From the NCBI GenBank assembly GCA_022567055.1, contig JADFHU010000201.1, positions 1 through 8,518 of the forward strand: a DNA stretch of 8,518 bases. Direction: 5' to 3'. The notes below the pieces were generated by a model. It was not told the DNA's origin. It did not search any database and saw only the letters and a list, made by a program, of their open reading frames with translations. Positions 1-5,865 of the stretch are shown here, piece by piece (within the stretch, counting starts at the first letter, position 1; each line of letters begins with the position of its first letter). The DNA is from Planctomycetota bacterium. Lineage in GTDB: Bacteria > Planctomycetota > Phycisphaerae > Sedimentisphaerales > Anaerobacaceae. Position numbers and translations under genes: made by a program.

Positions 1-504
1 TATGCCCGGTCTGCTGAGGTGATCATGAAAATGCTCTACCTGGACAACCTGAAGGCCGGTGACATCAGTCTCTACATCAATTCCCCGGGGGGGAGCGTGG
101 ATGATACCATGGCCATCTACGATACCATGCGTTTCATTGCCTCCAAAGTGGGAACCTACTGCATCGGCCGGGCTCAATCGGGGGGCGCCGTCATTCTGGC
201 CGCCGGTGAAAAGGGTAAACGCTTCGCGCTGCCTCACGCCAAGATCATGCTGCATCAGCCCTGGGGCGGCCTCACGGGTCAGGCGGCGGATGTGAAGATT
301 CAGGCAGAAGAAATCATCAAGGCCAAAGCGGTGATCAACAAGGTCCTTGCCAAGCATTCAGGCCAAGATGAAGAGAAAATCCGGGCGGAAACCGAGCGAG
401 ATTGCTATATGACGGCGGCCGAGGCCAAAGAGTATGGTCTTATCGATGAGGTCCTGACAGAAGAGGATGAAAAGAAAACCAAGAGTTCCAAAAGCGATAG
501 CTAG
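1..504 (+). CDS. clpP: ATP-dependent Clp protease proteolytic subunit, first paralogue (5' end cut off by window)
   Basis: Serine peptidase of family S14, the barrel-forming proteolytic subunit of the cytoplasmic Clp protease that degrades proteins fed by ClpX or ClpA/C. The frame is open from base 1, so the real start lies upstream. Compared with E. coli ClpP about 50 N-terminal residues are missing, and the in-frame GTG at 19 is not a credible start. Visible family motifs are YINSPGG, GRAQSGGAV with the nucleophile Ser (codon 178-180), MLHQPWGG with the His (253-255), and TERDCYMTA with the Asp (400-402), so the triad is complete. Unusual is the residue after Ser: Gly, where classical ClpP has Met (ASMG). 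The C-terminus is a charged Lys/Glu/Ser tail. A second clpP follows 59 bases downstream. Family assignment is very secure; whether it should be numbered clpP1 or clpP2 is not. Confidence 0.95.
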   Translation, partial: YARSAEVIMKMLYLDNLKAGDISLYINSPGGSVDDTMAIYDTMRFIASKVGTYCIGRAQSGGAVILAAGEKGKRFALPHAKIMLHQPWGGLTGQAADVKIQAEEIIKAKAVINKVLAKHSGQDEEKIRAETERDCYMTAAEAKEYGLIDEVLTEEDEKKTKSSKSDS

Positions 505-563
505 ACGAGCGCAACCCGTAAAGCCAGGGCACTTAGCCCATTATGCCATACAGAGGGTAAGCA

Positions 564-1196
564 ATGAACGTGAATCAGACTTTGGTGCCGATTGTCATTG
601 AAAAGAGCGGACGAACCGAGCGAGCCTATGATATCTATTCAAGACTGCTCAAGGACAGGATCATTTTCTTAGGGGGCCCTGTTGGCGACTCGTCTGCCAA
701 TTTGATCGTGGCTCAGATGCTCTTTTTGAGCAACGAAGACACCAAGAGCCCAATTCATTTCTATATCAATTCCCCGGGTGGCTCCATTACCGCGGGCCTT
801 GCGGTCTATGACACCATGCAGTTTGTCCGCTGTGACGTGGCGACCTATTGCGTGGGACAGGCCGCCAGCATGGGCTCCGTGTTGCTCGCCGGGGGGGCAC
901 ACGGCAAGCGCTTCCTCCTGCAAAACAACCGTATCTTGCTGCATCAGCCTATGCTGTCAGGTGTCGTAGAGGGGCCGGCCAGCGATCTCGAGATTGAAGC
1001 CGAAGAGATATTGCGTCTGCGCGCGCGGCTGTACAAGATTCTGGCCACACATACCGGTCAGGATGCGGACAAGATAGAGAAAGACTGTGATCGCAATCTC
1101 TGGCTAAGTGCCGAGGCGGCGATCGAATATGGTCTGGCCGACAAGATCCTGAAGAAGGCCCCGGAAATTGTGAAAGCGCAAGACCAGGAAGACTGA
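564..1196 (+). CDS. clpP: ATP-dependent Clp protease proteolytic subunit, second paralogue, Asn at the catalytic Asp position
   Basis: A full-length 210-residue ClpP (E. coli has 207), family S14. The ATG at 564 is supported by a GAGGG ribosome site 6 bases upstream and by the conserved N-terminal block LVPIVIE...YDIYSRLLK, which aligns with the start of other ClpPs. Motifs in order: YINSPGGSITAG; GQAASMGSVLL with nucleophile Ser102; LLHQP with His127; and DCDRNLWLSA. Aligned with E. coli DTERDRFLSA, the catalytic Asp (Asp171 of the mature enzyme) is replaced by Asn178. Such a Ser-His-Asn triad is known from some ClpP1 proteins, for example in Listeria, where activity depends on the partner subunit. 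It lies 59 bases downstream of the first clpP and 6 bases upstream of a lipoprotein gene, probably one operon. Function as ClpP is certain; independent activity is open. Confidence 0.96.
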   Translation: MNVNQTLVPIVIEKSGRTERAYDIYSRLLKDRIIFLGGPVGDSSANLIVAQMLFLSNEDTKSPIHFYINSPGGSITAGLAVYDTMQFVRCDVATYCVGQAASMGSVLLAGGAHGKRFLLQNNRILLHQPMLSGVVEGPASDLEIEAEEILRLRARLYKILATHTGQDADKIEKDCDRNLWLSAEAAIEYGLADKILKKAPEIVKAQDQED

Positions 1197-1202
1197 TCCG
1201 CC

Positions 1203-1832
1203 GTGGCTAGCCGTCATCCTCAATGCAAACTCGTTCGCTTTCTGGTTTTGCTGAGCGTTTTACCACTGTTGGGCTGCGGGTCCCCCCCACCTGGCGACGG
1301 GTCGAGTGAACGGATTGCTCGGCTTCAGAAGGAGCGACTGGAACTGCAGGGACAGATCGCGAGACTCGAACAGTTGACAGAGCGTTTGCAGGGACAGGTC
1401 GATACCTTGGCCGGACTCCCCGAGGCAGTTGAAAAAAACTATCTCTATCACCTGAAGCAGGTCAAGCTTAGCAAGTACACTGGGCTCTACGATCAAAGCG
1501 GCGACAACGTGGCGGATACCCTGCGGGTCTACCTGAAGCCCATCGATCAAGATGGGGACATTGTCAAGGCAGCGGGCCTTGTGGACGTGCAACTCTGGAA
1601 TCTGGAGGGCTCGGCACAGGGCGCCATGATCGGTGAGTGGCGGGTTGAGCCGCCCGCGCTGCGGGCGTTGTGGTACGCTTCGCTCTTGACCATCAACTAC
1701 CGTCTCGAATTCGAGTTGCCCTCTGCAGCCGTCGCCGTGGCATCACCACTGACCGTTAAGATGCAATTCACCGACATGCTGACCGGCAAGGTCTTTGTTC
1801 AGCAGCGCATTGCCCCAAGTCATGTCTACTAG
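1203..1832 (+). CDS. Predicted lipoprotein with coiled coil and Asp-rich C-terminal domain, function unknown
   Basis: I do not recognise a characterised family. The GTG start at 1203 gives a basic n-region, a hydrophobic stretch and a lipobox LLGC with the lipidated Cys at residue 25, a typical signal peptidase II substrate, so the mature protein should be membrane-anchored outside the cytoplasm. AGGAA 12 bases upstream is a weak ribosome site. Residues about 35-70 are rich in Leu, Glu, Arg and Gln with heptad spacing and no Pro, a likely coiled coil. The rest (about 80-209) looks like a beta-rich globular domain. It opens with an Asp-rich stretch (DQSGDNVADT, then DQDGD) that resembles calcium-binding loops, and continues with VDVQLWNLEG, IGEWRV and FTDMLTGKVF. 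It starts 6 bases after clpP, so co-transcription is likely, yet a secreted protein cannot work inside the cytoplasmic protease. The gene is real by length, signal peptide and packing; its role is unassigned. Confidence 0.82.
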   Translation: MASRHPQCKLVRFLVLLSVLPLLGCGSPPPGDGSSERIARLQKERLELQGQIARLEQLTERLQGQVDTLAGLPEAVEKNYLYHLKQVKLSKYTGLYDQSGDNVADTLRVYLKPIDQDGDIVKAAGLVDVQLWNLEGSAQGAMIGEWRVEPPALRALWYASLLTINYRLEFELPSAAVAVASPLTVKMQFTDMLTGKVFVQQRIAPSHVY

Positions 1833-1844
1833 GCTCAGGTGGGT

Positions 1845-2633
1845 CTAGTCGATCAAGCGCTTGCCCAGACGCCTCAGGGCGCAGGTGCCCACGATCGTAA
1901 TAAACAGCAAGACATAGAGCAGATCCCACCACAGTTGCGATGGGTAGTTCCAGGCGCAGACGCCGCGGACCAAACGCACACAGTGGGTCAGGGGCACGAG
2001 TTCCGCAACCATGCGTAGGGGTCTGTTCATATCACTCAGGGGAAAGACGACACCCGAGAAAAAAAACATGGGAGAAATCACGCCGGTCAGAAAAAAGTTG
2101 AAATGATGAATCGTCTTCACATAGGAGGTTACCAGCAGTGCGAGGGTCGCAAACAGCGTGCCGGTGAGAAACCCGACCAGGGGAGCGGCCAGTGTCTGTG
2201 GGAAGGGGACGACTCTGCAGAGCATCAACACACAGGCAACCGCCAAGGAAAAGAAGAATCCCTTGGTGCCGGCCCACAGTATTTCACCCACAATCAGATT
2301 CTTCACCGTGAGCGGCGCCGCCAACATGCCGTCGTAGACCTTGCCGAACTCCAGCCGAATGAAGGTGCCGAAGGTACATTCGAAGGTTGCCGTAAACATG
2401 GAGGTGGTGACGAGCAGGCCTGTGCCGATGAATTCGAGATAGCGTAGTCCGTCCACGCTTCCGGTAATATACTTGCCGAGTCCCAGACCCACGCCGGCCA
2501 GAAACAAGAGGGGCTCCAGAAAGGGGGGCAGGCAGTTGCTGAAAAGGTTCTTGGTGTAGACACGGAAGTGCCGCAGCCACACGCTGCAGAGCCGTGTTCG
2601 CAGGGCAGGGTAGTCGGAACTACTGCGTGTCAT
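1845..2633 (-). CDS. ABC-2 type export permease, NodJ/DrrB-like
   Basis: Integral membrane subunit of an ABC-2 exporter, 262 residues, the usual length for this family. Hydrophobic segments suggest about six membrane helices. The family hallmark near the C-terminus is visible: a GVISPMFFFSGVVFPLSDM stretch followed by a helix ending in LVPLTHCVRLVRG, as in NodJ and related permeases. The ATG at 2633 lies inside the end of the ATPase gene (14-base overlap), with an AAGGG ribosome site 5 bases upstream, so the pair is translationally coupled. The 3' end stops 12 bases from the convergent lipoprotein gene, leaving no room for a separate terminator. The substrate cannot be read from sequence: relatives export lipo-oligosaccharides (NodIJ), drugs (DrrAB) or polysaccharide. 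Without nodulation genes nearby, the names nodI and nodJ would be misleading. Confidence 0.9.
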   Translation of the reverse strand: MTRSSSDYPALRTRLCSVWLRHFRVYTKNLFSNCLPPFLEPLLFLAGVGLGLGKYITGSVDGLRYLEFIGTGLLVTTSMFTATFECTFGTFIRLEFGKVYDGMLAAPLTVKNLIVGEILWAGTKGFFFSLAVACVLMLCRVVPFPQTLAAPLVGFLTGTLFATLALLVTSYVKTIHHFNFFLTGVISPMFFFSGVVFPLSDMNRPLRMVAELVPLTHCVRLVRGVCAWNYPSQLWWDLLYVLLFITIVGTCALRRLGKRLID

Positions 2634-3546
2634 TGAGTACCCTTCCCGTGGTCTTTAAGAACACATCCTCCAGATTGGAGTGTCGCAGGTGATACTGTCC
2701 GTCCTCCACCTGGTCGGCAAGCGCTTTCAGATCTTCCAGACTATCCGAAAAGTAGCGCGTGACACCGAGGCACTCTTCCCGGCGAATGGAGGGGGGTACC
2801 GGACTATCCGCCATAGAAAACGCGGTCTCATTGCCCAAGGGCTCAAAGACAAAGGCCTCGATGTTGGCCTTGATCAGAGCCCGGGGTGCACCCTCCATGA
2901 TCTTTTGACCCTCATGCATGATGAGGAGCTTGTCGCAGAGCCGAAAGGCCTCTTCCATGTAGTGGGTCGTCAGCAGGATGGTGGTGCCCTGTTTTTTGAG
3001 GCGCCGAAGTCGATCCCAGATCAGGTGACGGACCTGGGGATCCAAGCCTGTCGTGGGTTCATCCAGGATCAAGAGACGGGGCGAGTTGAGCAGGGCACGC
3101 GCCATGACCAAACGTCGGTTCATGCCGCCCGAGAGCTGTTTGATCTTCTCGTTTGCCTTCTCGGGCAATTCCATGAATGCTAACAGTTCGTCTATCCGAG
3201 CCTGGGCCCTGTGCCGGGACATGCCATAGAACCGAGCGTAGACCATCAGATTCTGCCTCACGTTCAGCTCTTCATCCAGGTTGTTGTCCTGCGACACCAC
3301 CCCGGAGAGATGCTTGATCGCCAGTTCATCCCGGCTGGGTTCATACCCAAAGAGGTTGATCGAGCATCTTGGTTCCGAGTCCGGCCGACACCGACCATAG
3401 AGCATTTTCATGAGGGTACTCTTTCCCGCCCCATTGGGTCCCAAGAACCCCAGGCAGGTCCCTTGCTCGACGTCGAAACCGACCCCCTTCACGGCGAGGA
3501 CGCGTTTATAGTGCTTGTGTACGTTCCGGACTGAAATCACGGTCAT
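2620..3546 (-). CDS. ABC-2 type exporter ATP-binding protein, NodI/DrrA-like
   Basis: Cytoplasmic ATPase that powers the adjacent permease, 308 residues. Ordered ABC motifs are all present: Walker A GPNGAGKST at residues 36-44, Q-loop Gln86 (VVSQDNNLD), signature LSGGM at 138-142, Walker B LLILDEP at 158-164 with D-loop after it, and H-loop His195 in TTHYMEEA. The pattern SQDNNLDEELNVRQNL plus the C-terminal HSNLEDVFLKTTGR tail is typical of the DrrA/NodI group. I place the start at the ATG at 3546, because homologous sequence begins at MTVISVRNVHKHY. A longer frame reaching 3726 is open, but its extra 60 residues look unlike any ABC protein and cover the promoter at 3615-3642. A weak GGGAA precedes the chosen start. 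It overlaps the permease gene by 14 bases, forming a two-gene operon. Confidence 0.93.
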   Translation of the reverse strand: MTVISVRNVHKHYKRVLAVKGVGFDVEQGTCLGFLGPNGAGKSTLMKMLYGRCRPDSEPRCSINLFGYEPSRDELAIKHLSGVVSQDNNLDEELNVRQNLMVYARFYGMSRHRAQARIDELLAFMELPEKANEKIKQLSGGMNRRLVMARALLNSPRLLILDEPTTGLDPQVRHLIWDRLRRLKKQGTTILLTTHYMEEAFRLCDKLLIMHEGQKIMEGAPRALIKANIEAFVFEPLGNETAFSMADSPVPPSIRREECLGVTRYFSDSLEDLKALADQVEDGQYHLRHSNLEDVFLKTTGRVLNDTQ

Positions 3547-3614
3547 GCGGGTTCCCGGTTTAACTCTGAGCCAGATCGACTCTTTAAGCACAGAGCCCGG
3601 ATTTGGCAGCGGGT

Positions 3615-3642
3615 ATTGTACCGAGCTGGGCTGATATGGCAA
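3615..3642 (-). promoter_or_regulatory. Predicted sigma70-type promoter of the ABC exporter operon
   Basis: Read on the minus strand: -35 TTGCCA (3637-3642), a 16-base spacer, and -10 TACAAT (3615-3620), each 5 of 6 matches to consensus. Transcription would begin near 3608 and give a leader of about 60 bases before the ATPase ATG at 3546. Its position supports that shorter start. Confidence 0.6.
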
Positions 3643-3708
3643 CGTGTCCGTCGGGAATAGGGTCGGTTTCGGCCGCCCGGAAAAGCGAAAAGTCCCCTCA
3701 ATAAAGTA

Positions 3709-3736
3709 TTGACAGAGAGCTGGCACACACTAAGAT
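3709..3736 (+). promoter_or_regulatory. Predicted sigma70-type promoter of rplM-rpsI
   Basis: A perfect -35 TTGACA (3709-3714), a 16-base spacer and -10 TAAGAT (3731-3736, 4 of 6). Transcription would start near 3743, 25-30 bases before the rplM ATG. That leader is too short for the in-frame GTG at 3749 to be a good start, and so favours 3770. It lies back to back with the exporter promoter, with about 66 bases between the two -35 boxes. Confidence 0.65.
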
Positions 3737-3769
3737 GAAACGATTTATGTGACGAAAGAGACCCGGACT

Positions 3770-4213
3770 ATGAAGAGCTACATGGCCAAGAAAAATGAGG
3801 TGGAGCAGGAGTGGGTGCTGGTGGATGCAGACGGGGCCGTCTTGGGTCGCATGGCCTCCAAGATAGCGCCCATTCTCATGGGCAAGACCAAGCCCTGCTA
3901 TACCCCTCATATCGACACCGGCGACTACGTCATCGTGGTGAATGCGGAAAAGGTGAAAGTGACGGGCAAGAAGGCGGAACAAAAGCAGTACGACCACTAC
4001 ACTCATTTTCCCGGCGGCCGTAAGGTTGTTAGCTTTGCCGACATGATGGAAAAGAAGCCCGAAAAAGTGGTGGAACTGGCCGTACGTCGCATGCTGCCCA
4101 AGACGCGATTGGGCCGACAAATGCTAAAGAAACTGAAGGTGTACCGGGGCCCTAGCCATGAGCATCAGGCGCAAACACCCCGAAGGGTAGATCTATCTGC
4201 GGCGGGCAATTAA
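3770..4213 (+). CDS. rplM: 50S ribosomal protein L13
   Basis: Large-subunit ribosomal protein, 147 residues from the ATG at 3770 (E. coli 142), an early assembly protein bound to 23S rRNA. Conserved L13 blocks are visible: a W..VDADGAVLGRMAS segment near the N-terminus, YTPHIDTGDYVIVVNAEKV, KQYDHYTHFPGGRK, and RMLPKTRLGRQMLKKLKVY followed by GPSHEHQAQ. The start at 3770 (MKSYMAKKNE) matches the usual N-terminus of bacterial L13; an upstream in-frame GTG at 3749 would sit almost on the transcription start. An AAAGAG 9 bases upstream is a modest ribosome site. It is followed by rpsI after 29 bases, the classic L13-S9 operon found across bacteria. L13 is a translational repressor of this operon in E. 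coli; nothing in this short leader shows that directly. Confidence 0.97.
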   Translation: MKSYMAKKNEVEQEWVLVDADGAVLGRMASKIAPILMGKTKPCYTPHIDTGDYVIVVNAEKVKVTGKKAEQKQYDHYTHFPGGRKVVSFADMMEKKPEKVVELAVRRMLPKTRLGRQMLKKLKVYRGPSHEHQAQTPRRVDLSAAGN

Positions 4214-4242
4214 AGTTTTTCTTAACAGAGAGCTAAATCACT

Positions 4243-4725
4243 ATGACTGATGTGCCAGGCGACACGCTAAACATTGCTCCCACACCCGTGGGTCCCCAGG
4301 TGGTACCGGATACACCCAAAAAGAAAAAGCCCGACCTCGGTGGATTCTACTGGGGCACGGGCCGACGCAAGAGTTCTGTGGCCCGCGTGCGGATTAGGCC
4401 GGGTAGCGGTAAGCTGCTGGTGAACAAGAGAGAACTCGATGAATACTTCCGGCGGGTCCAGGATCGAAATACCGTGGTGGCCCCGTTGAAGGTTGTGGAC
4501 GCCGAGAAGGTCTTTGACATCTTCGTCAACGTCAGGGGCGGCGGCACGACGGGTCAGGCAGGGGCGTCATTGCTGGGGGTTGCGCGGGCCCTGATGAACT
4601 ACGACGACAACTACACCCAGGCCCTGAGGGATGCCAATTGTCTGACACGCGATCCGCGTATGGTCGAACGGAAGAAACCCGGGCAACGCGGTGCGCGGCG
4701 GCGATTCCAGTTTTCGAAACGCTAG
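4243..4725 (+). CDS. rpsI: 30S ribosomal protein S9 with N-terminal extension
   Basis: Small-subunit protein whose C-terminal tail reaches the P site and contacts initiator and peptidyl tRNA. The conserved core runs from YWGTGRRKSSVARVRI (residue 36 on) through VRGGGTTGQAGA to the invariant QFSKR terminus. Length is 160 residues against 130 in E. coli. The difference is a 30-residue N-terminal extension rich in Pro, Thr and Val that ends in a KKKKPD cluster before the core. No later in-frame ATG lies before the core, so the start at 4243 stands despite only a weak GAGAG site about 12 bases upstream. Second gene of the rplM transcription unit, closed by a strong terminator 28 bases past its stop. 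Identification is certain; the role of the extension is unknown. Confidence 0.97.
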   Translation: MTDVPGDTLNIAPTPVGPQVVPDTPKKKKPDLGGFYWGTGRRKSSVARVRIRPGSGKLLVNKRELDEYFRRVQDRNTVVAPLKVVDAEKVFDIFVNVRGGGTTGQAGASLLGVARALMNYDDNYTQALRDANCLTRDPRMVERKKPGQRGARRRFQFSKR

Positions 4726-4752
4726 TGCCTACACAGATTTTGGATATCCTTC

Positions 4753-4786
4753 AGCCGCCGGGTTCAAAACTGGCGGCTTTTTTTTT
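4753..4786 (+). terminator. Intrinsic terminator between rpsI and argC
   Basis: Inverted repeat AGCCGCC (4753-4759) and GGCGGCT (4772-4778), extendable inward by a G-U and a G-C pair. It leaves a loop of about 8 bases and is followed directly by nine T's (4778-4786). This is a textbook rho-independent terminator for rplM-rpsI. The argC ribosome site begins on the next base. Confidence 0.9.
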
Positions 4787-4792
4787 AGAGGA
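4787..4792 (+). promoter_or_regulatory. Ribosome binding site of argC abutting the terminator
   Basis: AGAGGA starts immediately after the last T of the terminator and lies 11 bases before the argC ATG. The spacing is slightly long. Because hairpin, T-run and ribosome site are contiguous, a transcript that reads through would carry the stable hairpin right next to the site. Confidence 0.5.
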
Positions 4793-4803
4793 CAGTATTC
4801 AAC

Positions 4804-5811
4804 ATGGTACGAGTAGCTGTTGTTGGTGCGAGTGGTTATACCGGCGCAGAATCGGTTGAGATCCTGCTGGGACATCCGCAGGCCGAGTTGACCTATCTCA
4901 CGGGCCGTCGGGACTGCGGCCCTCTCAGTGACCTGTTTGCCCGGTTCAAGGGGCGGGTCTCTATGGACGTAGAGCCTCTGGACTTGAGCAGGCTGGCCGA
5001 CCGGGCGGATGTGGCACTCTGCTGCCTCCCGCACAAGACCTCCATGACGTGTGTGCCGCAGCTGCTGGCGGCGGGCTGCAAAGTCGTCGATCTAAGCGCC
5101 GACTATCGCCTCCGGGACGCAGCGGTGTACGAGCAAACTTACGGCCTGAAGCATGCGGACCCTGCCAATCTGGCCAAAGCCATCTATGGTTTGCCGGAAC
5201 TGTACCGTGATCAGATTCGGCAGGCGGACCTCGTCGCCAACCCGGGTTGTTTCCCGACGGCGGCCATACTGGCGGCTGCACCGCTGCTAAAGCAGCGTCG
5301 GGTCCGGACGGGTACCCTGATCGTGAACGCAGTGACCGGGATCTCGGGTGCGGGGAAGAAACCCACTGCGGCCTTCCACTTCCCCAACATGAACGAGAAT
5401 CTCTTTGCCTATGGCGTGGGAAACCATCGGCACACACCGGAGATCGAGCAAATCGTCTCCGATGTGGCCGGGGAGAAGGTGGGCGTCCTCTTCCAGCCTC
5501 ACGCCGGTCCCTTCGACCGGGGCATATTCTCGACCCTTTATATGGAACCGCAGGGAGAGGTCACGTCCGAACAACTGTTCGAACTATTTGAATCGTTTTA
5601 TCGCGATGAGCCATTCGTACAGATCTGTCGGACCAGTCCCCATCTAAAGGACGTCACGAAGACGAACTACTGCCAACTCTTTCCCACCGTGACCAAGGGG
5701 AAGGTGGTCGTTTTCGCGGCGCTCGACAATATGGTCAAGGGGGCGGCGGGGCAGGCAATCCAAAACATGAACATTCTGTTTGGCCTGGACGAGACCCTGG
5801 GCCTACTTTGA
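4804..5811 (+). CDS. argC: N-acetyl-gamma-glutamyl-phosphate reductase
   Basis: Third step of arginine synthesis: NADPH-dependent reduction of N-acetylglutamyl phosphate to N-acetylglutamate semialdehyde, in the cytoplasm. The protein has 335 residues, as usual for the family (E. coli 334). The N-terminal dinucleotide fold begins with VVGASGYTGAE (residues 6-16). The catalytic Cys149 sits in VANPGCFPTAA. The conserved His pair is in NHRHTPEIEQ (His208, His210), and PHAGPFDRGIFSTLY and NMVKGAAGQAIQNMN close the catalytic domain, all characteristic of ArgC. The ATG at 4804 immediately precedes the nucleotide-binding motif, so no other start is likely. It lies 17 bases beyond the rpsI terminator, without a convincing promoter between, and 54 bases before argJ, with which it probably forms an operon. 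No argB or other arginine gene lies in the window. Confidence 0.97.
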   Translation: MVRVAVVGASGYTGAESVEILLGHPQAELTYLTGRRDCGPLSDLFARFKGRVSMDVEPLDLSRLADRADVALCCLPHKTSMTCVPQLLAAGCKVVDLSADYRLRDAAVYEQTYGLKHADPANLAKAIYGLPELYRDQIRQADLVANPGCFPTAAILAAAPLLKQRRVRTGTLIVNAVTGISGAGKKPTAAFHFPNMNENLFAYGVGNHRHTPEIEQIVSDVAGEKVGVLFQPHAGPFDRGIFSTLYMEPQGEVTSEQLFELFESFYRDEPFVQICRTSPHLKDVTKTNYCQLFPTVTKGKVVVFAALDNMVKGAAGQAIQNMNILFGLDETLGLL

Positions 5812-5865
5812 TCGGAACGACGCCTGTCGAAAACACGAGTCTCAACAATTCTATCAGGACAAATC

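Noticed and set aside
19..504. A complete short ClpP starting at the GTG at 19
   Set aside because: The frame stays open to base 1 with ClpP-like residues before it, and about 50 conserved N-terminal residues would be missing. It is a window-edge truncation.
527..539. GGGC...GCCC hairpin between the two clpP genes
   Set aside because: Four-base stem without a T-run; likely chance.
1194..1205. Possible stop-codon read-through from clpP into the lipoprotein
   Set aside because: Both genes share a reading frame, separated by one TGA and two codons. A fusion would bury the signal peptide in mid-protein, and a third of neighbours share frame by chance.
1845..3546. Nodulation factor exporter NodIJ
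   Set aside because: The proteins belong to that wider family, but no nodulation genes are present and related systems export many other substrates.
3547..3726. 60-residue N-terminal extension of the ABC ATPase
   Set aside because: The frame is open, but the residues resemble no ABC protein, the homologous sequence begins at the ATG at 3546, and a good promoter for the gene lies inside the extension.
5818..5829. Small hairpin CGAC-GCCT-GTCG between argC and argJ
   Set aside because: Only four base pairs and no T-run; too weak to call a terminator or regulator.
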